64,000 nucleotides of DNA, from the NCBI GenBank assembly GCA_000242935.3, contig CP007053.1:2217001-2281000 (forward strand). The letters are read 5' to 3'. Below the pieces are notes generated by a model. It was not told the origin of the DNA, searched no databases, and saw only the letters and a list, made by a program, of their open reading frames with translations. This DNA comes from Opitutaceae bacterium TAV5. GTDB lineage: Bacteria; Verrucomicrobiota; Verrucomicrobiia; Opitutales; Opitutaceae. This document shows positions 1 to 9,193 of this stretch, piece after piece (the stretch's first letter is position 1; each line of letters opens with the position of its first letter). The position numbers were made by a program, and so were the translations under genes.

Positions 1-926
1 TGATCATGCGCGCTGATCGCCGGGCGGCCGATGGCGTCGAGATAATCGAAGGCGGCGTGGAGCGCGATGGCATCGGCGACATTGGGCGTGCCGGCCTCGA
101 ACCGCTCGGGCGAAGGTTTCCACTTCGCGCCGTCGAAATCGACCGATACCACCATGCCGCCGCCGGTCTGCCAGGGCGGCATCGTGTCGAGGAGTTCGCG
201 TCTGCCGTAGAGCACGCCGATGCCGGTGGGGCCGGCCATCTTGTGTCCGCTGAAGGCGAGAAAATCGCAGCCGAGCGCTTGCACATCGATGGGTTCGTGG
301 CCGACGGACTGGGCGGCATCGATCACGGTGATCGCGCCGACGGCCCGTGCTTTTGCGCAAAGGTCGGCGATCGGATTGAGTGTGCCGAGGGTGTTGGAGA
401 GGTGGGTGAAGGCGAAGAGCTTGACCTGCGGCGTAAGCAGGCGGTCGAGGGCGTCGAGGTCGAGTCCGTGTTCGGCGTCGTCGCCGGCGACGGGCACGTA
501 GCGGAGGGTGGCGCCGGTGCGCTGCGCGACGATCTGCCAGGGCACGAGGTTGGAGTGATGCTCCATCTCGGTGGTGAGGACCACGTCGCCGGGCTTCAGG
601 TTGGCGATGGCCCAGGTCTGCGCGACGAGGTTGAGGCCGGCCGTGGCGCCGGAGGTGAAGACAATCTCGGCCGGCTCGGCGGCGTTGATGAACTTCGCGG
701 CGCGGGCGCGGGCGGCCTCGTAGCCGTCGGTGGCGCGCATGGAGAGGGCGTGCAGGCCGCGGTGGACGTTGGAGTTGTCGCGTTCGTAGTAGCGGGCGAG
801 AGCGTCGATCACGGCGCGCGGCTTGTGCGTGGTGGCGGCGTTGTCGAGATAGACGAGCGGCTTGCCGCCGACGTGCTGGTCGAGCGCGGGAAAGTCGATG
901 CGAAGATTGGGCGAGAGGGCGGACAT
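1..926 (-). CDS. sufS: Cysteine desulfurase SufS, C-terminus cut by window edge
   Basis: PLP-dependent cysteine desulfurase that removes sulfur from cysteine for iron-sulfur cluster assembly. The reverse strand reads from an ATG at 926 and stays open to the window edge, giving 308 codons of a family that is usually about 405 residues long. Visible family signatures are YLDNAATTHKP near residue 26, TEMEHHSNLVPW, the PLP aspartate region TVIDAAQSVGHEP, and the Schiff-base lysine in AFSGHK at residue 229. The part holding the catalytic cysteine lies outside the window. It sits 40 bases downstream of sufU on the same strand, as expected for a SufU-SufS pair, where SufU takes sulfur from SufS. Confidence in family is high; SufS rather than the related CsdA rests on the neighbour. 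Confidence 0.95.
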   Translation of the reverse strand, partial: MSALSPNLRIDFPALDQHVGGKPLVYLDNAATTHKPRAVIDALARYYERDNSNVHRGLHALSMRATDGYEAARARAAKFINAAEPAEIVFTSGATAGLNLVAQTWAIANLKPGDVVLTTEMEHHSNLVPWQIVAQRTGATLRYVPVAGDDAEHGLDLDALDRLLTPQVKLFAFTHLSNTLGTLNPIADLCAKARAVGAITVIDAAQSVGHEPIDVQALGCDFLAFSGHKMAGPTGIGVLYGRRELLDTMPPWQTGGGMVVSVDFDGAKWKPSPERFEAGTPNVADAIALHAAFDYLDAIGRPAISAHD

Positions 927-966
927 GATTGGAAAAGCGGACAGAACGCGGGAGCTGGTTGCGACA

Positions 967-1404
967 TTACACGGCGGACGACGGCCGGCCGTTGCGGAGC
1001 GCCTCGAGCGCGGCGTGCCAGGAAAGCGTGGCGCACTTGATGCGGGCCGGGTAGGCGTGGACGCCGGCGAAGGCGGCGAGTTCGTCAAACTCCTCCGGCT
1101 GCTCGCCAGTCGTGACGATGTGGCGAAACTGCTCGTAATCGGCGGCGGCCTCGGCGGCGGTCTTGCCCTTGAGCCGGGTCGTCATGAGCGAGGCGCTGGC
1201 CTGCGAAATGGCGCAGCCGGAACCCTCGAAACCGATGTCCGCAATACGATCGCCATCCAGTTGCAGATAAACCGTACAACTGTCACCGCAAGTCGGGTTG
1301 TCGCCGGTGGCGACGCGATTGGCAGCAGGCGGCTTGCCGCGATTGCGGGGGCGCTTGTTGTGGTCGAGAATGACCGTCTGGTAAAGATCGGTGAGATCGG
1401 ACAT
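967..1404 (-). CDS. sufU: Iron-sulfur assembly protein SufU
   Basis: SufU/NifU-like protein of 145 residues that accepts sulfur from SufS in Fe-S cluster assembly. All ligand positions are present: Cys39 and Asp41 in NPTCGDSC, Cys64 in GSGCAISQAS and Cys124 in IKCATLSW. The insertion after the second cysteine region (KGKTAAEAAADYEQF) matches SufU rather than the shorter IscU. The frame is open upstream to 1563, but the start at 1404 (MSDLTDLYQTVILDHNKRP) is where homology to the family begins. It lies upstream of sufS and is divergent from the DUF748 gene. No clear ribosome site is seen. Confidence 0.93.
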   Translation of the reverse strand: MSDLTDLYQTVILDHNKRPRNRGKPPAANRVATGDNPTCGDSCTVYLQLDGDRIADIGFEGSGCAISQASASLMTTRLKGKTAAEAAADYEQFRHIVTTGEQPEEFDELAAFAGVHAYPARIKCATLSWHAALEALRNGRPSSAV

Positions 1405-1568
1405 GACGCGTGAACCGTCATCACTAACGCCGTTCGGGCGGCGATTGCAAATCCCGGGAACAGCACAGTACGGCATCTTTTTCCACATATCACTTCGGCT
1501 CCATCGCTTCCGGTTTTGCAAAAACGGGGATGCCGCATTCACTGGAAACAACTGCCACTTCACATATC

Positions 1569-4500
1569 ATGCCTGACCAACCTTCAGCCCGCGCCGGCTT
1601 TTTTCGCCGTCGCCGCCGCCTGCTGATCATCATCGCGACGATCCTCGTTGTGCTTGTCGCATTCGCCTTTCTGGGGTTGCCGCCCATCGTCAGGGCGCAG
1701 GCCGTCAAACGCCTGTCCGCCGAACTCGACCGGCCCGTTGCCATCGAACGCCTGCGGCTCAATCCGCTGACGTTTTCCGCCACCATCGACGGGCTCGCCA
1801 TCACCGACCATGACGGTCGCAATCTCGTCAGCTGGCGACGGCTCTACGTCGATTTCGATTTCTGGCGGCTCGTCACCGGCGAGATCGGTTTCAGCGAAGT
1901 GTTTCTCGACGGCTTCGCCGGCCGCGTCGTGTTGCAACGTGACGGCACGTTCAATTTTTCCGATCTGATCCCGCCGCCCTCCGCCCAGACCGCTCCGCCG
2001 GCCGAAGACAAAAAAAATGCCTGGCCGCTGCGCATCGGCAAACTCGCCGTCACCGACGCCCGCCTCGATTTCACGGACGAGACCCGCTCCCGGCCCTTCG
2101 CCACGACGGTCGGCCCGGTGAGTTTTGTCCTGGAAAACTTCCGCACCGTCGCCACCGAAGCCCATGCGCCCTACACCTTCCGGGCCGTCACCGAATCCGG
2201 CGAACATTTTTCCTGGAGCGGTACCGTCAACAGCCAGCCAGCGAGCTCCGCCGGGGAATTCCGTCTCGGCGGCATCGCGCTCAAAAAATACGCGCCCTAC
2301 TATGCGCCGTATTTCCGCGGCGACATCCTCGGCGGCACGCTCGACATCGCCGCCCGCTACGCGTTCAACCTCGGCGAGACCACCCGCCTGCTGACCGTAT
2401 CGGACGGATCCCTCCACATCACCGGCCTCCAGATCGCCCCGGCCGGCGACAACACACCCGTCATCGACCTGCCTGCGCTCGATGTGGAAGGCATTGATGC
2501 CGACGCCCTCAAACCCACCGCCACCATCCGGCGGATCTCCTCGACCCACGGCCACATCCACCTGCAACGCGAGGCCAACGGCTCCCTCAATCTCCTCGGT
2601 TTGCTCCCGGCCGCCGATGATGACGATGAGGATGAAAAAGCCGCCGCCGCCGCGCCGACGACCCCGCCGCCTGCGTCCCGGGCCAGCGCCTTTCCCGCCC
2701 TGCCCGATGTGAAAATTGCCGAGTTCGCGATCAACGATCTGGCGGTCGTTGTCGACGACCTCGCCACGCCGACGCCTGCGCGCAACATCGTCGAGGGCAT
2801 CGGATTCACTCTCAAAAATATCTCGCTTTCCGAACCCGCCACGCCCGTGGCGCTGACCCTGGAAGCGCAATTCCCGCCCGGCGGCCGGCTCCGCATCGAC
2901 GGTCCGGTCACGCCGGCGACCGCCGCCGCCACCCTCGCCATCGACGTGCAGGCGCTGCCGCTTGCGGGCATCACACCCTACCTCGAACCCTTTCTCAACC
3001 TGCGCATCGCCGGCGGAAACGTCGGGGTGAAGGGCGAGGCCCGTTACGGAAACGGCGAGGCCGGGTTCAAGGGGGACCTTGCCGTCAACCGCTTCAGCAC
3101 CGTCGATGGCGTGCTCGCCGAGGATTTTGTGAAATTTTCCTCGCTCGGGATCACCGGTATCGACGCAAGCACTACCTTACCCGAGCCCCGCGTCACCGCC
3201 CGCGTCGATGCGATCCGGCTCGTCGATCCTTCGGCGCGCTTTGCCGTCAACGCGGACGGCACCACCAATTTTTCCAACATCCTGCGCAGCGGCGAAGCGC
3301 CGGCTTCTTCCGCCGCTCCCGCCGCATCCGGCGCGGCGGGGGCTCCTGCTCCCGAATCCGCGGTCACCACCGGACCGGCGGCATCACCAGCGGTTGACTG
3401 GTCGGTCGGAAAAATCGAGCTCGCCAACGGCAGCTTCGCGTTTGCCGACCGTTCGCAGAAACCGGCAGTGCGCGCCGGGCTCGATGCGTTCTCCGGCACC
3501 GTCACCGGCCTGTCCTCCGACAACCCTGCGCGAGCCGACCTGCAGCTCTCCGGCAAGATCGGCGGCACCGGCATCCTCGAGATCGCCGGGAAGCTCGACC
3601 CGCGTGCGCTCACGCACGAACCGGGCGCTGCCACCGAGATAAAGATCGGCCTGCGTGGCGTGGATCTCACGCCCGCCTCGCCCTACGCGGGACGTTATGC
3701 GGGCTACGAACTGGCCCGCGCCAATCTCGCCCTCGACGTCGGCACCCGGCTGGAGAGCCGGAAGGTGCGTAGTGACAATGTTATTACGCTCAACCAGTTC
3801 ACCTTCGGCAACCCGACCAACCATCCCGACGCGACCAAACTCCCCGTGCGGCTCGCCGTCGCGTTGCTGAAGGACACGTCGGGCAACATCGTCATCGACG
3901 TGCCCGTGCAGGGCGATCTCGACGACCCCGAATTCCGCATCGGCCGCGTCGTCTGGCGCGTGATTCTCAACCTCGTGACCAAGGCCGCCACCTCGCCCTT
4001 CTCGCTCATCGGCTCGATGTTCGGCGGCGGCGGAGAGGAACTCGCCTGGCAGGAATTCGAGCCCGGCGCCGCCGACCCGCTCGAGAGCGAGATCAAAAAA
4101 ATCGAAACCCTCCGCAAGGCCCTGCAGGCCCGCCCCGCGCTCAACCTTGACATCACCGGAAGTTTCGATGCCGAAGCCGATACCGAGGCCCTGCGCCGCC
4201 TCCGGCTCGCCCGGGAAATCCGCGCCGCACGCTGGGAAGAGTTGCGCGCCCGGGATGCCGATACGCCGCCGCCGGAACAGATCACTGTCGCGCCCGAGGA
4301 TGAAGCCCGCATCGTGTCCACCCTCTTTGCCGCACGTTTTCCCGACGGCCTTCCGTCCCCGTCCGCATCGCCCGCAGCCGAAGGAAAAACCGGAGACGGC
4401 CCGGCCAATGCCGATATCGCTGCTACCTCCGGCGGCGCCTCTCCTCCCGCTTCCGTAGCCGCTCCGTCTTCCGCCGGCGTTATCCGGAAGGAACGCCAGT

Positions 4501-4880
4501 CTGATCCGTACCTGACCAACCGGGGCCAGTTTGCCCGCGACCCGTGGGCGCCGGTCGTTGCAGGCAAGGCGGATTCTTCCGTGTCCGGCCGGTCCGGGCC
4601 CAGCGGCTCCGCATCTCTCCCGCGACGTGCTGCCGCCGCGACCGCGACACCGGGTGGCGAGGAGGTGGCAGCCGGCGAACTGACTCCGGAACAGATGCGT
4701 GCCGCCCTCACCTCGACGATCGAAGTCACAGACGACGACCTGCGTGAACTCGCCACCCGCCGCGCCGAGCATGTGCGCGCCGCGCTCCTCGAAGGCGGAG
4801 CGGTGGGGGCGGACCGGCTCTTCGTCGTCACCTCGGCGACCGAAGGCCAGGGTTCGCGGGTGCTTCTGCAATTGAGGTAA
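1569..4880 (+). CDS. DUF748/AsmA-like envelope protein
   Basis: Large protein of about 1103 residues with one N-terminal membrane segment (LLIIIATILVVLVAFAFLGL) after an Arg-rich stretch, then a long repetitive periplasmic body of the DUF748/AsmA type. Short repeated blocks such as LDFTDETRSRPFATTVGP and FAFADRSQKPAVRAGLDAF are typical of DUF748. Two Ala/Pro-rich linkers occur, one with the acidic run DDDDEDE near residue 350 and one near 930-1040. The C-terminus (RAEHVRAALLEGGAVGADRLFVV) resembles the end of other DUF748 proteins. AsmA-like proteins are linked to lipid transport and outer-membrane homeostasis; that role here is inferred. An in-frame ATG at 1530 is an alternative start, but starting at 1569 leaves the usual short basic leader before the membrane segment. 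Confidence 0.8.
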   Translation: MPDQPSARAGFFRRRRRLLIIIATILVVLVAFAFLGLPPIVRAQAVKRLSAELDRPVAIERLRLNPLTFSATIDGLAITDHDGRNLVSWRRLYVDFDFWRLVTGEIGFSEVFLDGFAGRVVLQRDGTFNFSDLIPPPSAQTAPPAEDKKNAWPLRIGKLAVTDARLDFTDETRSRPFATTVGPVSFVLENFRTVATEAHAPYTFRAVTESGEHFSWSGTVNSQPASSAGEFRLGGIALKKYAPYYAPYFRGDILGGTLDIAARYAFNLGETTRLLTVSDGSLHITGLQIAPAGDNTPVIDLPALDVEGIDADALKPTATIRRISSTHGHIHLQREANGSLNLLGLLPAADDDDEDEKAAAAAPTTPPPASRASAFPALPDVKIAEFAINDLAVVVDDLATPTPARNIVEGIGFTLKNISLSEPATPVALTLEAQFPPGGRLRIDGPVTPATAAATLAIDVQALPLAGITPYLEPFLNLRIAGGNVGVKGEARYGNGEAGFKGDLAVNRFSTVDGVLAEDFVKFSSLGITGIDASTTLPEPRVTARVDAIRLVDPSARFAVNADGTTNFSNILRSGEAPASSAAPAASGAAGAPAPESAVTTGPAASPAVDWSVGKIELANGSFAFADRSQKPAVRAGLDAFSGTVTGLSSDNPARADLQLSGKIGGTGILEIAGKLDPRALTHEPGAATEIKIGLRGVDLTPASPYAGRYAGYELARANLALDVGTRLESRKVRSDNVITLNQFTFGNPTNHPDATKLPVRLAVALLKDTSGNIVIDVPVQGDLDDPEFRIGRVVWRVILNLVTKAATSPFSLIGSMFGGGGEELAWQEFEPGAADPLESEIKKIETLRKALQARPALNLDITGSFDAEADTEALRRLRLAREIRAARWEELRARDADTPPPEQITVAPEDEARIVSTLFAARFPDGLPSPSASPAAEGKTGDGPANADIAATSGGASPPASVAAPSSAGVIRKERQSDPYLTNRGQFARDPWAPVVAGKADSSVSGRSGPSGSASLPRRAAAATATPGGEEVAAGELTPEQMRAALTSTIEVTDDDLRELATRRAEHVRAALLEGGAVGADRLFVVTSATEGQGSRVLLQLR

Positions 4881-4946
4881 CGAGATAGCTGCGCGATCCG
4901 TTATGTCCGGAACGAACCCGAAGGCCGGAGGTAGTGGAATGCAAAG

Positions 4947-5348
4947 CTATACCGGTGGCTGGTCGGCGTTGAACCGCTCTGACCGATAACAGATTTCCAG
5001 GGCGTTTCCGGACGGGTCGTCGAAATAAACGGCATAATACGTTTCGGACTCATAGCCGGGCCCTTCAATATTGCGGGCTCCCATGTGCGCAAGGCCGGCG
5101 GCGAGGACATCCACCTGGTGTCTCGATTCCGCCCAAAAGGCGATGCGGGTCCGATTGGGTGTATGATCGCGATCTTCGGTGACGCCGAAAAATTCCGTCG
5201 CTCCGGAGCCGGCCGCCTCGAACTGGAGCCATCCGGGGATGTCTACCCGGATCGTGAATCCCAGGTGCGGCAGAAAGCTGCGATAGAACGGGCTGCTTGC
5301 CGCGAGGTCGCCAACCCGCAAATCAACGTGATCGAATATCCGTCCCAT
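4947..5348 (-). CDS. Glyoxalase/VOC-fold protein
   Basis: Single-domain vicinal-oxygen-chelate protein of 133 residues. The N-terminal FDHVDLRVGDLAASSPFYR carries the first metal histidine of this fold, and the C-terminal YYAVYFDDPSGNALEICYR carries the DPxGNxxE signature with the terminal glutamate. Such proteins include glyoxalases, dioxygenases and antibiotic-binding proteins; substrate cannot be read from sequence. It ends 66 bases from the DUF748 stop, with which it is convergent, and lies beside tRNA-Pro. Confidence 0.85.
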   Translation of the reverse strand: MGRIFDHVDLRVGDLAASSPFYRSFLPHLGFTIRVDIPGWLQFEAAGSGATEFFGVTEDRDHTPNRTRIAFWAESRHQVDVLAAGLAHMGARNIEGPGYESETYYAVYFDDPSGNALEICYRSERFNADQPPV

Positions 5349-5451
5349 CGTTTTTGTGTGCCGATAAACAGGAACCGCGATCCCTCACCAAGGCAACTCG
5401 CCACGCTCAGGCAAAAAAGGCGAGGCAGCGAATTTTCATCCGGATTTCGAA

Positions 5452-5528
<77 letters not shown>

Positions 5529-5752
5529 AAATTCCGAAAGGGGTGAGAGCAAGCCTGATGGCACGCGCAGAAGCAAGCGGTTTTTTACACCGTCCAAAAC
5601 CCGCCCGCACATCCGCCGCAACCGGCCGGAACCGAAGAACTTCACGCCCCATTTGACACCCCGGCCGGAGATCGACAGTAACAACCTTGCTCCCGCCAAC
5701 GTCCTCCGGTCATCCGGCACCCGCTCCTCCCGCACCCATCCCGCAACACCGC

Positions 5753-7231
5753 ATGAACTGGCAGGAACTCATCACCCGGCAGACCACTTCCCTCGCCACG
5801 GCTTACGTGGTCCTTTGCGTGTGGATGACGGGCGGCGTCATCAGCGCACGCTTCAGCCGGATGCGTCCGGAACTGATGCCCTGGATCAACCTCCTCAGCC
5901 TCGTTGCCGGCCCGGTCGGCTGGACGGCGCACCTGCTCTCGCATGCCGTGCCCTGGCTCTCCGGCGAAAGCTCCGGGCGGCGCTCCGGCCGCACCGGCGC
6001 CTCCGGCCATGGCGGCATCGCGTTCGCCATCCTCTCCGCCGCGCTCGACCAGGGCGCGAGCGATGTCCACATCGAGCCGCAGGAAGGCGGTTACGTGGTG
6101 CGCTTCCGGATGTTCGGCCTGTTGCGCGAAAACCGCCGCCTCAGCCAGGCCGCCGGCGAAGGCGTGGCCGCCGTTTACAAGGTGCTGGCCGAACTCAACA
6201 CCGCCGATCGCGCGCACATGCAGGACGGCCGTTTCCGCTGGACCGCCCCCGGCTCCGGCCACGTGCTCGACGTGCGCATCGCCACGTCCCCCGCGCTCAC
6301 CGGCGAAAAGATCGCCCTGCGCCTCCTCAACCGCCCCGCCTCGCTCCTGCGGCTCGACAAACTCGGCATGTCGCCCGCCCGGTGCGACGCCATCCGCCGT
6401 CACCTTCGCCAGCCCGAAGGGCTCGTCCTCGTCGCCGGCCCCACCGGCTCGGGCAAGACGTGCACCTCCTACGCCCTGCTCCAGGAAGTGTCCGGGCCGG
6501 CGGTCAACACCGTGACGATCGAGGATCCCGTGGAGTACGCGCTGCCGCACGCCACGCAGATCGGCATCAACCCGAAGATGGGAGTCACGTTCGAATCCGG
6601 CCTGCGCACCGTGCTCCGGCAGGATCCCAACGTGATTTTCGTCGGCGAAATGCGCGACCCCGAATCATTCCGCATCGGCCTGCGCGCCGCCATGAGCGGA
6701 CACCTCGTCATCAGCACCATGCACGCGCGGGACACGGTGAGCGCGCTCACGGCGCTGCGAAATCTCGAACTCGACCGTCAGGTGCTTTCCGCCGCCCTGC
6801 GGATGGTCGTCTCGCAGCGTCTCGTCCGGGAACTCTGTCCCGATTGCCGCGAATGGGCTCCGCCCGATGCCGACGCAGCAGGGTTTTTCGAAAACAACGC
6901 CGCCGGCGCCCGCACCGCTCCCGGCAGCGACGCCGCGGACACTGCGGACGCACTCCGCCACGCGCTGCCGGAGCAGATCGCCGGACCGTCCGCCCGGGGT
7001 TGCCCGAAATGCCACCAGGGTTTTGTCGGCCGCACCGGCATTTTCGAAATCCTGCGCGTGGACAACCGCGTCCGTGCCTGGCTGGTCTCGGGCGAACCCG
7101 AAGGGAAACTCCGCGCCGATCTCGCCGCCGGCGACTTCGTTTTCATGCGCGACGACGCCCGGCAAAAAATCATCGAGGGCCGTATCTGGATCGAGGATGC
7201 GATCCGCGCTCTCGGCATGAACGAAACCTGA
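5753..7231 (+). CDS. GspE/PilB-type secretion ATPase with N-terminal membrane anchor
   Basis: Hexameric secretion/pilus ATPase of the type II secretion and type IV pilus family, 492 residues from this start. Landmarks are Walker A GPTGSGKT at 229-236, the Asp box TIEDPVE at 256-262, Walker B VIFVGEMRD at 294-302, the His box STMHARD at 321-327, and a zinc knuckle made by C362, C365, C417 and C420. It lacks the usual N-terminal MshEN/T2SSE-N domain. Instead residues 12-31 and 42-63 look like membrane segments (TSLATAYVVLCVWMTGGVIS and WINLLSLVAGPVGW). The frame extends to an ATG at 5687; 5753 is chosen because the upstream part is Pro-rich and featureless. The next gene is a membrane protein 54 bases downstream, possibly in the same operon. 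Prepilin-like proteins occur elsewhere in the window, but no assembly platform is seen nearby. Confidence 0.85.
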   Translation: MNWQELITRQTTSLATAYVVLCVWMTGGVISARFSRMRPELMPWINLLSLVAGPVGWTAHLLSHAVPWLSGESSGRRSGRTGASGHGGIAFAILSAALDQGASDVHIEPQEGGYVVRFRMFGLLRENRRLSQAAGEGVAAVYKVLAELNTADRAHMQDGRFRWTAPGSGHVLDVRIATSPALTGEKIALRLLNRPASLLRLDKLGMSPARCDAIRRHLRQPEGLVLVAGPTGSGKTCTSYALLQEVSGPAVNTVTIEDPVEYALPHATQIGINPKMGVTFESGLRTVLRQDPNVIFVGEMRDPESFRIGLRAAMSGHLVISTMHARDTVSALTALRNLELDRQVLSAALRMVVSQRLVRELCPDCREWAPPDADAAGFFENNAAGARTAPGSDAADTADALRHALPEQIAGPSARGCPKCHQGFVGRTGIFEILRVDNRVRAWLVSGEPEGKLRADLAAGDFVFMRDDARQKIIEGRIWIEDAIRALGMNET

Positions 7232-7285
7232 ACCCGCCCGCGCCGGCTCTTCCGTCACCTCTGCCACACAACGGAGTCAAATCTC

Positions 7286-7780
7286 ATGAAATTTCTCAAC
7301 GACTGGGTAACGCTCGGCCTCGCTTTCGGGCTCGTCTTCGGCGGGGCGGTCGTCGGCCGCCGGCTCGGCTCGTTCGCCGCGATCTGGCTGGCCGGAGCCG
7401 TGTGCCTGACATTCCGGCTGGCCGATGCCATCTGGAAACCGGGCGTGGCCGAGCTGCACAGATTTGCTCCCGGTATTGAATCAGCGGATACGGTCTCGCT
7501 GACCTGGGTGCTGCTGTTTCTCGGGCCGCTCGTGCCGGTGGTGGCGCTCGTGCTCGTGCTGCAACCCGGCAAACATGCGCCGTTGCCGCGCGCGGCGGAG
7601 GCGGCGGCCGGCGTTATCGCCGGCCTGGTTGCCGGCATCGTGCTGCTGGCCGGGCTCGTGCAATCACAGGCCTTCAACCCCGAAGTACGCGCCAACATGC
7701 CGTACACCTGGCGGTGGGCGCAGCCCGCGCTGGAAGCGGCCGGGCAGACGCACACGAAACCGGCGGACCCAAAGAAATAA
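7286..7780 (+). CDS. Small multi-pass membrane protein, function unknown
   Basis: 164 residues with about four hydrophobic segments: GLAFGLVFGGAVVG, SFAAIWLAGAVCLTF, WVLLFLGPLVPVVALVLVLQ and GVIAGLVAGIVLLAGLV. The small-residue-rich helices and layout recall CvpA-like proteins, but I do not recognise a specific family. The C-terminus is polar and lysine-rich. It starts 54 bases after the membrane-anchored GspE-type ATPase in the same direction, so the two may be co-transcribed and could work together in the membrane. Confidence 0.6.
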   Translation: MKFLNDWVTLGLAFGLVFGGAVVGRRLGSFAAIWLAGAVCLTFRLADAIWKPGVAELHRFAPGIESADTVSLTWVLLFLGPLVPVVALVLVLQPGKHAPLPRAAEAAAGVIAGLVAGIVLLAGLVQSQAFNPEVRANMPYTWRWAQPALEAAGQTHTKPADPKK

Positions 7781-8221
7781 TACCGGTGCCCCGGATGTTT
7801 TTGATTTCACACAAAGATCGCGAAGAACCTGGAGCGGCTCTGCCGCAACCGAAGGGAAAGAAAGAATAGCCACGAAAAACACGAAAAAACATACCGCGCA
7901 TGAAATCCTCCATCGCGCTTATAAGCGCGCGGGAGATTCCCGTTTGGTGGACGGGAATTTTGTGCTTTTTGTGGCCATCCCGGTTTGAATCCGGAACGCA
8001 TCCGCATCGAGGGAAATCACGCGCTTCCGCGCACGATTTTTCAGGGTAGCTTTGCGAAGGACCTGACAAGTAATCCACTTTGCGCTCTTTGCGGCCTTCG
8101 TGTAAAAATTCGTACGCGGCCCTGCTATTTTCCTTCCTGCCCGGAGGCGGAGAGCATCGGCGCGGAAGAACCATAAGGGGTTTGGTTTGCGTCCACATAC
8201 GGACATTCCCAGGATCAAGGA
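7781..8221. repeat. Intergenic fold-back repeat region
   Basis: No gene is seen in these 441 bases. They hold nested inverted repeats. The outer arms are at 7805-7829 (TTTCACACAAAGATCGCGAA) and 8081-8110, whose reverse complement begins TTTTTACACGAAGGCCGCAA. The inner arms are at 7869-7890 (GCCACGAAAAACACGAAAAA) and 7957-7976 (reverse complement GGCCACAAAAAGCACAAAAT). A small hairpin ATTCCCGT/ACGGGAAT lies at the centre, about 7936-7959. The arms pair imperfectly. Confidence 0.7.
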
Positions 8222-8635
8222 ATGAAAGCTTTTGCCTCGACGTTCATCGCTACCCTTCTCGCTGTCCTCATTGGCGGAGGCGCACTCATGAGCTGGCAAC
8301 AATATGACGCCCGAAAACAGGCGGAGCATGATCTCGCCGTGGACAACCTGGCCAAGTATATAGAGACAACATCCTCAAGTATAGTGAGTTACTCAAGTTA
8401 TGTCTTTGATGATTCCCGCCAAGCCAAAGCGCAGGAACTCTCGGATAGTCTGCAAAAAAGCGAAGAGCGTGCCGAACAACTTCGCCAGAACCAGCGAACA
8501 ACTCCTGTCGATTCCCAACGACTCAGAAATGCACTTCGGAAACTGAAGTCTGCCAGGGAGGAATTGGCCGAGCGCAAGGTTCAGCATGCCAAGTGGAAAG
8601 CAGAGCGCGAAAAAACAGGAACCGGGCAGCCCTGA
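8222..8635 (+). CDS. Membrane-anchored coiled-coil protein, unknown
   Basis: 137 residues: one N-terminal hydrophobic segment (FIATLLAVLIGGGALMSW) that could be a signal anchor, followed by a polar helical region rich in Glu, Lys, Arg and Gln that looks like a coiled coil from about residue 75 on (QELSDSLQKSEERAEQLRQN). I do not recognise a family. An AAGGA ribosome site lies just before the ATG, one of the few in the window. It is convergent with hisI, and GCAGCCC...GGGCTGC at 8626-8649 can form a stem-loop between them. Base composition is lower in GC than the neighbours. Confidence 0.65.
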   Translation: MKAFASTFIATLLAVLIGGGALMSWQQYDARKQAEHDLAVDNLAKYIETTSSSIVSYSSYVFDDSRQAKAQELSDSLQKSEERAEQLRQNQRTTPVDSQRLRNALRKLKSAREELAERKVQHAKWKAEREKTGTGQP

Positions 8636-8649
8636 TCATGCGGGGCTGC
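8626..8649. terminator. Possible shared terminator hairpin
   Basis: Seven-base inverted repeat GCAGCCC / GGGCTGC with a ten-base loop, at the junction of two convergent genes. There is no flanking T-run, so this may only be a stem-loop that overlaps the stop codon of the coiled-coil gene. Confidence 0.3.
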
Positions 8650-8664
8650 GCATCGGTGTCCCGC

Positions 8665-9120
8665 CTACTTTTTCTTGTAGACGACCGCCGGGTCGAAGAG
8701 CGGCTTCGAGACGAAATCGAGTTGGAAGCTCTTGCCCTCCGCCGCGGCATCGAGGTCGGCGAGTTTGCGGTAGAAACAGGACTTGTATCCGTTGTGGCAT
8801 GACGCGTTGGCCGCGCCCCGCTGCTCGACCTTGAGCAGGATCACGTCCTGGTCGCAATCGGTGTAGAGCTCTTTCACCCATTGCACGTTGCCCGACTCCT
8901 CGCCCTTGCACCAGAGCTTGTTGCGCGAACGGCTCCAGTAGGTGGCCTTTTTGGTCTTCAGCGTGTGGGCGAGGGACTCGGCGTTCATGAACGCGAACAT
9001 CAGCACCTGGCCGGTCTCGATGTCCTGCGTGATGCAGGGGATGAGGCCGTCGGAGCCAAATTTTACCTGGAGCGTGGAGCCGTGCTCGATGTCGGCGGTG
9101 GTGGTGCGGGCAGGGAACAT
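8665..9120 (-). CDS. hisI: Phosphoribosyl-AMP cyclohydrolase
   Basis: Third step of histidine biosynthesis: hydrolytic ring opening of phosphoribosyl-AMP in the cytoplasm. The protein has 151 residues and is HisI alone, without a HisE fusion. Family signatures are complete: MNAESL, the block [16 protein letters not shown] near 63-78, the magnesium-binding aspartates of DCDQD at 88-92, and the zinc cysteines Cys89, Cys108 (ASCHNG) and Cys115 (KSCFY). No other his gene is next to it. The upstream side is a stretch of TTGGAAGTTGG-type repeats. Confidence 0.95.
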   Translation of the reverse strand: MFPARTTTADIEHGSTLQVKFGSDGLIPCITQDIETGQVLMFAFMNAESLAHTLKTKKATYWSRSRNKLWCKGEESGNVQWVKELYTDCDQDVILLKVEQRGAANASCHNGYKSCFYRKLADLDAAAEGKSFQLDFVSKPLFDPAVVYKKK

Positions 9121-9125
9121 AATGG

Positions 9126-9180
9126 GTTGGAAGTTGGTAGTTAGTAGGTTGGAGTTGGAAGTTGGTAGTTTGGAGTTGGT
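9126..9180. repeat. TTGGAAGTTGGTAGTT direct repeats
   Basis: The 17-base word GTTGGAAGTTGGTAGTT occurs exactly at 9126-9142 and 9154-9170, with partial copies around it. It lies between hisI and the DUF971 gene. A related array lies at 21976-22102. Confidence 0.8.
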
Positions 9181-9193
9181 AATTCGAAACGGA

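Noticed and set aside
967-1563. N-terminal extension of SufU to 198 residues
   Set aside because: The extra 53 residues have no resemblance to the family, and the SufU start motif follows the ATG at 1404 directly.
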